The translations under genes and the position numbers were made by a program. Positions 40,801 to 50,600 of a stretch of DNA of 64,000 nt are shown in pieces. Source of the stretch: Cymodocea nodosa. Lineage: Eukaryota; Streptophyta; Magnoliopsida; Alismatales; Cymodoceaceae. The notes beneath the pieces were generated by a model. It was not told the origin of the DNA, searched no databases, and was given only the letters and a program-made list of their open reading frames with translations. The stretch covers positions 24,373,501 to 24,437,500 of the forward strand of contig CM072335.1 in NCBI GenBank assembly GCA_036874045.1, read 5' to 3'. The stretch's first letter is position 1; the number at the start of each line of letters is the position of its first letter.

Positions 40801-42490
40801 CAAGTTGACTTCCTTTGAAACATAAAAATCAACCAATATTATGGATTAATGGAAGACATGATTTTTGGTGTTAAGTCTCTTTATGGCACAAAGGCAAAGG
40901 CATGAGAACATATTGGTTTTGTTATTTTCACCTGTCAAACTAAAGTAACATACAACATGTATACAAAAAAAATGAAATTTCATCAATTAGTAGATGTTTA
41001 TGAATTTCATCATATTGATTGAAAGTTAGTCATTAAGTGTTTGGTTTTATATCAATGTTGTAAAAATGGAAAACAAAAATTATACAGATTGGAAATTAAA
41101 ATTTTTTTAAAAAATGTGCTTTGAATGGGTGATTTTTGAAAAAAGGTATGAAAATAAATAAATATGAATATATTTTAAAAATGTACAATTATACAATCGT
41201 CAAAAAAATGGATAAAATAAATTATAATTCAATTAAATGTAATAAAATTTCAAAAACATATTTTTATTATGTTTAATTGTTAGTCAAGAATAAAAACTTA
41301 AGTTGAAAAGAATAAACGAATATATATATATATAAAGTACAATTAAGTTAAGAAAAATAGAAATCATATCAATGAAATAAATATCACAATAGTAAAATTA
41401 TATCAATGAAAAAAACTCAAAAGATGAAATCTCGGAAAAACTCAAAAAGTTTAATAGGGTAATTTTCTCGGAAAAATAGAAATATGCCATTTTTAAACTT
41501 TTTTCCCATTTTTCTTTTTTTACAAAAATGGTTTATATTAGCGTTCCCTTATGTTTCTTACATCAATTTCATAAAAACATATGAATAATTTTCATGTATG
41601 CTCACCGCCTAACGTCCTCAGGATCCTCATAAAATTCTCGAGCAAAGCTACAGTAAATAGCCCAAAGATCTACTGAATATGTTGCCACTTGAACAGCTCG
41701 CTCATAAACTTCAACTGTCTTATCAGCACCACAAAGACATGCAACATGATAGGCATATTTTCTCCAGTAACCATAGCATAATGGAAATTTAGATAAGAAA
41801 GGCTCGTAAACTGAAGAAAGTTTCGCAAAGTCACCCTGCAATCAATAGATAAAGCCAGAAATCTCCTTAAAGGGATTTATTGTTGTAGGCAAAGAAGTAG
41901 CTTGTGAGCTACAAGATACATGCAGTCATTTAGAGTATATTCAAGGGGAATAGGTCCTAGCAATGGATATAGCTTCTATTCATGCTTTCTTGCAATAAAC
42001 TCTACTCTACTACGTCTATTTTCATGCATGGGTAAAACTTTAAAACTAAATGTGGCCAAGTAAGAAGATCATGCTCTTGTTACATATTTACACTAACCCT
42101 ACAGACAAGAACTTCAACAGATGATGAGGTGGCGCATGTAAATTGGAGATGTCAAACACATACAGATGAAGCTTCCTCGACATCATTTATAAATGACGTC
42201 CAAGAAACAAAGTCCCCATTTGTGCTCTCGAGTAATAGTCTGAGTCTGTCCTCCATGGAAAAAACTCGTTTTACTGGAAACAGTCAACAAACATATAAAC
42301 AGCACAGCTACAAAAACAAAAATTCAGCATTGTTAGATTAAACCAGCAACAACGCCTTCGGAACACGAAGGATACAGGAAAATAACACATATTAACAATA
42401 AAATTTACAAACCATTTCTACATCTCCATTCCTCTCTGAATGACGCCTCTTTCCGTAACCATATGGTTGGTTGGTTGGTTGATTGCTCAT
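16394..42490 (-). CDS. PRP39: PRP39-like pre-mRNA processing factor, U1 snRNP-associated HAT-repeat protein
   Basis: Nuclear splicing factor that helps U1 snRNP engage 5' splice sites; plant PRP39 loss alters flowering-time gene splicing (family knowledge). Eleven coding exons: 42490-42409, 42273-42164, 41835-41606, 38112-37945, 37765-37399, 37308-37165, 25926-25768, 25684-25568, 22260-22180, 19352-19203 and 18079-16394. All are GT/AG with consistent phases, giving about 1098 residues. HAT (half-a-TPR) repeats run from about residue 40 to 560. Examples are FPLCYGYWRKYAYHV, DLWAIYCSFAREFYED, LWDNYIEFEYSLRNW, FWIRYAEYMETNGG and MFHLYCARFKERIG. The last exon (562 codons) starts with FADLYGTIHEIEKAW, then becomes Ser/Asn-rich and finally Gln/His-rich with a poly-Gln run near residue 945-960. 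That tail makes the protein longer than the roughly 820-residue Arabidopsis form. The start MSNQPTNQPYGYGK is a choice; an in-frame Met at 42256 is the alternative. The end is ambiguous: reading on past 16394 gives a stop at 16349. Confidence 0.9.
16807..16862 (-). repeat. CAG/CAA repeat coding poly-Gln in PRP39
   Basis: Plus-strand CTG repeats with a few GTT interruptions, read on the minus strand as about 18 Gln in a row within the PRP39 C-terminal exon. An AAT repeat at about 16907-16922 codes the adjoining run of Tyr. Confidence 0.93.
19353..22179. other. PRP39 intron between exons 9 and 10
   Basis: A 2.8 kb AT-rich intron. A GGTGCC-like motif lies at 21093-21123. No transposon domain is readable in either strand. 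Confidence 0.5.
22261..23340. other. PRP39 intron 8, lower part, unrecognised
   Basis: Intron sequence between exon 9 and the RTE-type LINE fragment. The segment 22600-23280 is less AT-rich and looks like decayed foreign sequence, but no domain can be named. Confidence 0.4.
23341..24555 (+). pseudogene. RTE-type LINE, reverse transcriptase and 3' end, in PRP39 intron
   Basis: Plus-strand decayed LINE, antisense to PRP39. It reads in order NHTMKL, ENQFAIIPNRSTMEGIHLL, KKDLHMVFIDLEKTYKRVPR (about 23511-23570), KGFRLSRSKTEYIEYMF, and a C-terminal segment ending in AWKKR/MEEKDSCG-like sequence (about 24475-24500). A tail follows with GTGAGATGAGATTATG and TTGAATTGTTGATG. This is the order of plant RTE-clade LINEs, often annotated as craniofacial development protein 2-like. 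Many stops and frameshifts are present. The 5' (endonuclease) half is missing here; an endonuclease piece of the same type lies at 38500-39730. Confidence 0.78.
24801..24906. repeat. 40-bp tandem repeat, about 2.6 copies
   Basis: A unit beginning GAGGAGGCCA recurs at 24801, 24841 and 24881 with one base difference (CCACC versus CCATC). It contains CAGAGGTCTGGATTCTCTGG. A looser, related AGGTCTGG/GCCACTGG texture extends upstream to about 24690. It is in a PRP39 intron and no coding role is seen. Confidence 0.92.
24907..25567. other. PRP39 intron 8, upper part
   Basis: No gene is recognised. Minus-strand open frames here (for example 25039-25437) match nothing known to me. Confidence 0.4.
25927..27869. 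other. PRP39 intron 6, lower part
   Basis: AT-rich sequence below the LINE remnant. A plus-strand open frame at 26854-27144 is Ser-rich and unsupported. The true 3' end of the LINE may extend into 27400-27870 but could not be placed. Confidence 0.4.
28580..28698 (-). repeat. 3' LTR of nested copia element
   Basis: 119 bp partner of 33037-33150, with multiple substitutions and small indels. It is preceded on the minus strand by the purine-rich GAGGGAGAG. Confidence 0.85.
28840..32700 (-). pseudogene. Decayed gag-pol of nested copia element
   Basis: Broken frames, none longer than about 120 codons. Readable pieces are a gag/protease junction (31585-31938), an integrase zinc-binding remnant (about 31210-31392), an integrase C-terminal piece with FVKNLSSSLDKLS (about 30690), reverse transcriptase (29689-29950) and RNase H (28853-29065). 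A run of 18 A at 31587-31604 breaks the frame near protease. No complete catalytic protein is possible. Confidence 0.8.
33037..33150 (-). repeat. 5' LTR of nested copia element
   Basis: 114 bp. It pairs with 28580-28698, sharing blocks such as GAGAGAAAAACTAAC and the self-complementary TCCATATATGGA. The outer end is TGTTAGACAT on the minus strand. Confidence 0.85.
35421..37164. other. PRP39 intron 6, upper part
   Basis: Very AT-rich from 35450 to 35870. A GGTGCC/AAGGCAA-rich dispersed repeat lies at about 35985-36150. The stretch 36180-36840 has several plus-strand open frames with no recognisable product. Confidence 0.45.
38500..39730 (+). pseudogene. RTE-type LINE endonuclease fragment in PRP39 intron
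   Basis: Plus-strand decayed apurinic-type endonuclease domain. It shows LCLQEIKWVGEKSK (with the catalytic-type QE), YIGKDKCWYRVRIIVDKS, ISTFAPQVGLGE (the APQ motif), a broken LNGHV segment (about 38876-38895) and SNRFFT/QIDFFLT-like sequence near 39060. This is the order of plant RTE-clade LINE endonucleases. Downstream, to about 39730, weak similarity to the linker before reverse transcriptase remains. Stops and frameshifts are frequent. It is antisense to PRP39 in the intron 41605-38113. Confidence 0.75.
39731..41605. other. PRP39 intron, remaining part
   Basis: AT-rich (often above 75 percent by eye) with no gene or element recognised. Confidence 0.5.
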
Positions 42491-42760
42491 GTCGGGAGGA
42501 GGTACTAAAAATGGGAGAATAAACTAGGGGTGTCTCGCACCTCTTTTACAAGTCAAAAGGCCAAGGTGCTAGCTATTTGATCTTTCCTGTCGATCGCTGA
42601 CAAAAGGAGGACAAGGATGAGGAGGACGTCAGAGCAATCGCTCCGTCGGGAGGAACCAGAGGGCTGATCTCCAGTTCCTGCTTTCGTCTCGTAGGTGGTG
42701 CGGGCCGACGGAGCGGGAGGGCCGGCCGGAGGACCGTTTCGGTTCTGTGACGATTGGTAA
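42491..42760 (-). promoter_or_regulatory. GC-rich 5' UTR/promoter region of PRP39
   Basis: A local GC-rich island (about 42590-42740) immediately upstream of the PRP39 ATG, dropping abruptly to AT-rich DNA above 42760. This is typical of a plant 5' UTR and core promoter. No TATA box can be assigned confidently. Confidence 0.45.
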
Positions 42761-44610
42761 AAAAAATTATTTTTCCCCTTGAAAAAAACTATAAAAATAG
42801 AAGAGTATTTGATGTTCTAGATGGTTTTTATTGTATTACTATTTTTAAAATTAAATTTGTTATGTAATAACTTTTAATTTAACATATGATATATTCATTA
42901 ACCTGCATTTATTAAGATTTTAATAAAAATCAGTAACTTAGGAGGCATGAATCATCATCACGGTGGAGCTAGCTATCATAAGCGGAGCCAGGCACACTAT
43001 GATAAATTAATTTAGGAGATTATATAGCAATTTTAGAATAATTATTGAATTACCATTGACGTTGATTATTTCTTGATACTTCTTTTGCATGCATTTTGAA
43101 TAAACAGACCGTGATTTGAGTACGTGTTTAGTCATTTTAATCCTCAAACCGAAACAGAGGAACTTCATCTCTGCATCACAATCTTTTTTACGAAAGTGTG
43201 AATTTGAAGTCTCATGTGAAGAGATAATAAAAGATTAAATCTCATTACTTCGGTACACGGACATTTGGCATCCATATGTCGGTTAGTTGTCTTTTAATTT
43301 GAACAATATAAATAGTAGGAAACAATATCGATAAAAGCCTGCAAAACCAGTAGTAATTACAAAACACAAATCAGATCTATTAATGTCTCTTAACAAGGCT
43401 TAGGATATCAAACCTGAGTCAATTAGAACCTCTTTATTTAATCCTCAAAAAAAGGGTCTTTAGAGTAATGGTTCAATTCTCGCAAAAACTCTTCTTCCAA
43501 CGTCAATGAATGAGTTCATCATTGAAGCAAAACAAAGTGTTTTGGAGAAGATACAGAAAGAAATAAAAGCAAGAGTAATTGTTCAGGCCGTCCAATCAAA
43601 AAGAGGAAATCAACTTTTTGATAAAACATTTACATTTATCGCTACATTAAAGTCGATTAGAATGTTACTAGAATTTATTAATTATATAAGATTCAAATTA
43701 CTCTATGTAAATGTTAAAAGTACATTTTTAAATGAAATAATTAACGAGAACTTATGCATAAAAAAATCTTGAAACTTGAGGGGAAAATTTTACGAATCAA
43801 AAGCATAAATTAAAGAAAGCATTATATACGGGTCGAAACAACCTTCAGAAAGCTTACCTTGTATGATCTATTTGCAAGCCCTTGATTGCTTAACAAATAA
43901 TGTAAACTAAACCATGGAGTCCATCTATGTTACATTATAATCAACCAAATATGACAAATTTAATAAAGAAGACAAAAATACAAGCCGTGGACAAGTCTAA
44001 ATCATAAAGTTGCAACCGTCGAAATCGAATAGGGCTTAGAGCAAAAAATAACTATAACAAAAAACACAAAGAGGTGCTACTGTTAAACAAAAATAAACCT
44101 GTAATGCACACAGTACGATAATATTATGATAGCCAAAAAACAACAGTTGTTCTACGACAATTCAAAATAGCCTGTGGCTACTAGAAATGGTTATGCTAAA
44201 CATGAAAATTTGATCTTTCCCTTTCAGAAAACAGACTAATTATATGCATCCAAAACTCATTCTAAATCTAGAATTTTTTTTTTTTTTGAATTTTCTTTTC
44301 TCTCATTTTCCGAAAACACAAACACTCTCTAAATGCCCTTACCTCAGCACCATCTGATTTTGCTCTCCGGCAAGTGAATAACCTATGACTGTTGGCATGC
44401 TAACATCCCACAAGAATTAACCTTCAGTTTAAATGACACCGACGTTAATGAATGTTCTTCTTCATTCAAAAGCCAAACCATACTTGCAGCCAGCTAGAAA
44501 CCAATCCTCTCCCTAAATGGACAATTCCATGGTAAGTTCTGATGCTACTTCAGTTTCTTCTGAGAATAAAATGGGTAAAATAAAACGGTCAGCGAAGTCC
44601 AATTTCAGTG
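42761..44610. other. Intergenic DNA between PRP39 and ELP4
   Basis: AT-rich DNA holding the copia reverse-transcriptase scrap listed separately. The last few hundred bases (about 44300-44610) are probably ELP4 3' UTR. Confidence 0.5.
43590..43850 (+). pseudogene. Copia reverse-transcriptase fragment between PRP39 and ELP4
   Basis: The plus-strand frame reads FDKTFTFIATLKSIRMLLEF, then LYVNVKSTFLNEIINENLCI, which match the start of the copia reverse-transcriptase core (usual form: DETFAPVA, DVKSAFLNG). A shifted frame then gives KLKKALYTGRNN, resembling KLKKALYGLKQ. No LTRs are visible nearby. It has opposite orientation to both complete copia elements and comes from a different copia lineage. 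Confidence 0.75.
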
Positions 44611-47600
44611 CTAGAAATCAATAGATGAAGCTCTCGATGACCCAGAACAGCTTCCAGATGTTTCAGATGAGCACCCAGCTGAACCATCAACAGGTGCTTG
44701 ATTCAGACGTTCCAAGATCAATGATCTCCGCCTTTGCAACTTTATTGAGAATGTTGAGGCTTCAAGTATGAGAGGGACCTGCAAATGTGGTCATCCAAAA
44801 AACACTTCACGGGGAATTCAAATTCCCGAAATGATAACAGAAGCAGTATACTAAACTAAAACAACAAAACACAGACTGAGAATAATATTTAATAAAATTT
44901 GTTATATTTATATTACCGACAAGATGAATTATGAAATATGTTACATACATGGAAAGTCAAGCTGTTCCTATTGTATTTATAACATGTGCAGTTATGCTTC
45001 ATGAGACGGACTACCGCTACTGAAACCATTACTGGCCTCGTGCTACTAAAAATAGTATAACCTGAAGAGTGTTCAACGTTATCGTTGATATTTTATCTCT
45101 GAAACTGAAGTCTCCGAGGGATGCCCCAATAGTGGTGAAGGATAGCAAGGTTTTTCTCTGGATTAATTCATAACAAGAATAGAGTCTATGTAGAAAGGTA
45201 ACTTTAGAAGGTAAGAATTTACACAACAGTAAGATTTATTGTAACACAAAGGTCAGAGTTTGAATCCTTAGAAACAGTTCAATTGGGAGGAAAAATTATG
45301 TATTGGGGAAATAATCTCTAACACTACTTATATTAAAATAGGGAATACCTATTACAACACTAACCGATCCATTTACCATATTACAATAATTACTTCAACA
45401 CTCCCCCTCAAGCTGGAGAGAACAAGTTCAACACTCCCAGCTTGTTACAAAGATCATTAAAAGGACCAACACTAAGAGACTTGGTGAAAATATCAGCAAG
45501 TTGATCTAAGGACTTGGTATAAGATGTAGAGATTACTCTCGTTAGTAGCAGTTGACGAATATAGTGACAGTCCACCTCTATGTGTTTTGTACACTCATGG
45601 AAGATCTCATTACTTGCTATGTATATGGTAGCTTGGTTGTCACAAAAGAGTAATATTGGAGTTGAAAGCTTTACCCCAAGTTAGTCTAAAAAATTCTTGA
45701 TCCATACTACTTCCTTTCCTACATAAGCCATGCCCTTGTATTCTGATTCTACACTGGATGTAGTTATAGCATTCTACTTCTTGCTGCGTCATGTGACAAG
45801 ATTTCCCCCAAGGAATGTGCAATAACCGTCTGTGGACTTTCTGTCTCCTCTATCTCTTGCATAACTAGTGTCTGAGTATGCCATCAACTCCAGATGATGG
45901 TTGTTTAAGTAGATTAAACCCTTTCCTGGATATCTTTTAATATAGGCTAGAACTCGAAGCGCTCCTTGCCAATGCACCTGTCGGGGATGCTGCATAAACT
46001 GACTAAGGAGACCAACTGCAAAGGAAATGTCGAGCCTGGTAACTGTCAAGTGAATTAACTTGCCAATCAGCCTCCTATGTCGAGTGACATCTTCTAGGAG
46101 ATCTGTATGAGTATCCCAAAAACCTGAATTCTGTTCTATAGGAGTTGTAGCAGGTTTACAGTGCAACATCTCTGTCTCCTTGAGTATGTCCAACACGTAT
46201 TTCCTTTGAGATAAGACAATCCTATCATTGGCATAGGAGAACTCTATACCTAGGAAGAAACGTGGGCGTCCCATGTCACAAAGGGTAAATACCTTTTTCA
46301 GCTCCTCCTTGGTGCAAGTGATGCCAACCGTGTCATCACTAGTAAGCAGAATGTCATCCACATAAGTAGCAAGTATCACAATACCTTGTGAGCTGCGCTT
46401 CATGAAAATAGAGCTATCTACAGCACACTTGTTGAATCCCTGAGAAAGAAGCACAGTGCTAAGCTTGGCAAACCACGCCCGGGGGCTTTATTTTAGTCCA
46501 TATATCGCCTTTTTCAGGCGACATACCTTGTCCATCTCCTCCTGAGCAACAAACCTAAGAGGTTGCTCTATGAAAACCTCCTCCTGTAGGTCACCATAAA
46601 GGAAGACATTGTGAACATCAAGTTGAGTGAGCAACCAAGACCAGTTGACAGCTAAGGATAACAACAGACGAATGGAATTAAGTTGAGCAACTGGAGAGAA
46701 GGTATCACTGTAGTCAATCACATATGTCTGAGAAAAATCACGGGCCACCAATCTAGCCTTGTGACGCTCCACGAACCCATCTGGTCGGAATTTGTAGGAG
46801 AACACCCATCTGCAACTCACTACGGGCGATTGACAAGGACGATCCACAAGCTCTCATGTCCCTCGTCCAAGTAATGTCTGCATCTCAACATCCATGGAAG
46901 GCTTGCTTCCATGGTGGAAGGGTAAGCGCATCCAAATAATGAGCAGGTAAAGACTCGGAGACAACCACAAGAGAATAAAGGTCATGAGAGACAAAATGAG
47001 CAATAGGATGAAGTGTACAAGAACGAGTACCTTTTCGAAGGGCAATAAGAAGATAATCTGCAGACAGGGGAGCCAAAGGTGATGATGTCACTGAAGCGCG
47101 TGGGTGGCGATGATATGTCTGTGCAAACGGAGATACCTCAGAGGAGGGGTGGTCAGTAACCTACACGTCAATAATAGGAGGCACGACTAGAGGAATCTCA
47201 GGGCAAGGCAGTGAAGAAGCCGGTGAGGTGATATCACTAGGCTCTACACTAGACTCTAAGTGACCGGATGAGGGAGAGTCAAAAAAGGGGACATCCTCCA
47301 AAGACTACACATCGGCAGAGACAAGGTAACGACGTGAGGGAGGATGATAGCAGCGGTAGCCTTTTTGATGACGATGATACCTAAGAAAGACACATCTAAC
47401 AGAGCGAGGTGTTAGCTTGTCAAGACCAAAGGAGAGATTCTTGACAAACGTTGTACACCCAAAAACTCTAGGCTGAAGAGGAAAAAACTCCCGATCAAGG
47501 AAGAGCCGTCCAAGGGGAATGACACCCCCTAAAGGAGTGGATGGGAGGCGATTGATCAAGTAGACTGCAGTAGAGACGGCATCCGACCAGAAGACGCAGA

Positions 47601-50600
47601 GCACATTCATGGCAACCATGAGAGACCGAGCTACATCCAAAATATGATGATGTTTTCGTTTAGTCACCCCATTCTGCTGGGAGGTATGAGCACAGGTGGT
47701 CTGATGGAGAATGCCTCGAGAAGCACAGAGAGAAGATATGACCTCTTGAGTGAATTCAAACGCGTTGTCAGTCCGAAAAATCTTAGGAGTAAAACCATGC
47801 TGAGTTTGAATTTCATTCATAAAGGTAGTGATGATATCAACCACAGAAGAACGATTTTTCATTAAATAAAGTCAATTGGTACGAGAAAAATCATCAACAA
47901 AGACAATATAATATTTAAAACCAGAAACAGACGCGACCCGTGTGGGTCCCCAGAAATCACAGTGAATAACATCAAAAAACTTGGGAGCTGATGCCAACTC
48001 ACGACTGGGAAACGTGCTACGCGCATGTTTTCCAAGGATATAGGACTCACACTGAAAAGACTCAAGAGACACCCAAGGCAAAGTAGCACAAAGTTTCCAA
48101 TGAAACGGATGCCCTAAACACTTGTGCCATAAGATAGCAGAAGTATTCGAACTGCAAGCGATTGCCAACCCTTGAGGAATCTCGTCACGTGCAAGAACAT
48201 AAACATTACGACCACGCTCATGGCCCACACTAATCCTCCTCCCCATCTGCAAATCCTGAAAGGTGCAATGAAAGGGAAAGAAGGTAACAAAGCAGAAGAG
48301 TTGTTTGGTAATTTTGCTTATGGAAAGTAAATTAACGGGAAATTCAGGTACAAGAAAGACGTGGTCAAGGGTGATATCAAAATTAATGGGTGTAGTGCCT
48401 TCACCAGTAACAGAGCAACTACGACCGCTAAAACAATAGAGGAGATGCTAGGAAGCTCAATGAGGTGAGTAAACAAGGAAGAATCTCCTGCAATATGGTT
48501 AGATACTTCGGAATCGATAACCCACACATTGTTTGAATCAGATGTTGAGGTGGAAGAATTACCTGAGGAGATAACATGGTTGGCCATGGCCTCACTTGCC
48601 TGTTGTGCCCTATAGATCATAAACTCCTTATACTCTGCTTGAGAGATCTTGATCTCCTCTTGAGAGACGGTCTTAAGAGATGGAGTGGTAGACTCTAAGA
48701 GGACTGTCACAGCATGAGCCAAGGCCGATGGGGCTAGAGGCCGCCCAAACTTGTCCCAGCACTTGTCTAAGGGATGGTTTTTGCGTCCACAATGAATGCA
48801 AGGCTGTTGAGGGGCCCTATTGGCCTGTTTTCCTTGCCCCCTAGAGACCTATCCTACAGAAAATTGGGCCTATCCAATCTGTCCTGCCTGATTCCAGCCT
48901 AATCTTGTACTGCCAACCCGCACAGCAAGTACTGATCCTTCTGAACTGGACTATTGGTCAGTCGGTGGCACCTCAATAGTGGCTGTATAGACTCTTAGAA
49001 CCTTATTAAAGGTCTATTGGAAGGAGGGAAGAGCATTAGCAGCAAGCACCTATCCTCGAATCTGATTGGCCAAGACTGGTTGCAATCCAACCAGCAACCG
49101 AGCTACAAAAATTTCCTCCTTGTACCTTCTTTGTGTAGCAATATCTTCATTAGGAGGTTGATATACTTCGATTTCCTCCTTCAACCCTTTGAGCCTATTG
49201 AAGAAGGCATGAGGGGTCTCCTGCGGACCTTGTTTGTCATTGAATACATTTTCCCATAGCTCTCACACACATGGGAAATATTGTGTTCATTACCATACGT
49301 AGCTTGAAGACTGAACTATATACGGCTCGTCGGTCGGACCAGTGCATAACTCCGATGGATGCTGTCCTCTACACTATTCAGCAACCAGGAAACTATTACG
49401 GCATCTGCAACACTCCAAGCAGCATAGTTCTCAACCTTGACATCTGGTGGTTTATTGAATAGATGATGTTCTTTCATCTGTGAGACTACAAATGTCTCAA
49501 AGGTTGGAGCCCACTAATGATAGTTGTTATCATTCAATTTGACTCCAGTAACACACAACTTGCTAGGAAAGGAATCATACCCGGCCATACTGTAGCAACT
49601 CAGGAAGACTAGAGATTTCCAGCAAGATCCAACCAACTCAGGCATCGAAAGTCTGGCACCAGACTGAGGAGGTGCGTCCTCAAGAGATCAAACGGTTGAC
49701 GGGCTTCACCTCAACATGGAACCGACTGCGGCTGCAACTCCAGTCTACAGAACCGGATAAGACGCGGACTGGTCTACCACCTTTGGAGAGGTGGTGCGTC
49801 TGGTCGCAAAATCCCACGGTACGTCAATGGCAGAAGCTGCCGTGAAAAGTTGGGACGAGGCAAAGCTACACGGAGGTAGATCGATTGATTCCTCGCAGGA
49901 AGTTCGTCACCAGTCACCTGTCGAATCTCTACACGCTTTGCGTGTTCGATCCCGAGAAGGTGAACAAGCTGAAGCAGTCTCTTCCACCCAGTTTAACCGT
50001 GCAGGACCTATGAAGCGAACGGAATGCCTGCGGGACATCACACACAGAACTAACACGCAACAACAGAGACAGACGGACCACACATTGGAACGCGATGGTC
50101 GGGCACGGACTGGACTGCGGTGGAATGCGGTGGACGGACCGCGACGGGCGTGCACCGCGGAACAGCTCTGATACCAAGTTCAATTGGGAGGAAAAATTAT
50201 GTGTTGGGGAAATAATCCCTAACACTACTTATATTAAAATAGGGAATAGTAAATGGATCTTGCAAGATCCATTTACCCATTACAACACTAACCGATCCAT
50301 TTACCATATTACAATAATTACTTCAACAAAAACAATCTCCATTTAGAGGTAAAGTTGCATGCAATTAGAATCTCCCTAGACTCTACAATAGTAGGAACCT
50401 TGGGTATTGAATTTGCCCATACGTAGAGAGGACACTTTAAAATCATGTGGAATAATCACAAACGCTAGATGAAGACACCCTAAAGCTTAATCTTATTTTC
50501 ATCATTCCCGGCCGAATCAGTTCTCATAGTGAGGAAAATCACAAATCCCCAATTCCAACAACAAGCCTTCTGGCATATGTTGCAATTTCTATGTCAAATG

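Larger units (their letters stand above)
45276..50328 (-). mobile_element. Ty1/copia LTR retrotransposon in the last ELP4 intron
   Basis: 5053-bp element in minus orientation, in sense with ELP4. The 5' LTR is 50177-50328 and the 3' LTR is 45276-45400. The primer-binding site is TGGTATCAGAGC (50176-50165), complementary to initiator-Met tRNA, and the polypurine tract TGAGGGGGAG is at 45410-45401. Flanks GAAAC (45271-45275) and AAAAC (50329-50333) are the likely target-site duplication with one change. The LTRs differ by three substitutions in 125 aligned bases plus a 27-nt indel, so insertion is fairly recent. Removing it leaves an ELP4 intron of about 1.1 kb. Confidence 0.95.

Noticed and set aside
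49791-50171. 126-codon plus-strand open frame, GC-rich
   Set aside because: It lies in the leader of the copia element between primer-binding site and gag, opposite to its coding strand.
50165-50176. Possible tRNA 3' end (GCTCTGATACCA on plus)
   Set aside because: No cloverleaf surrounds it; its place beside the LTR identifies it as a retrotransposon primer-binding site.
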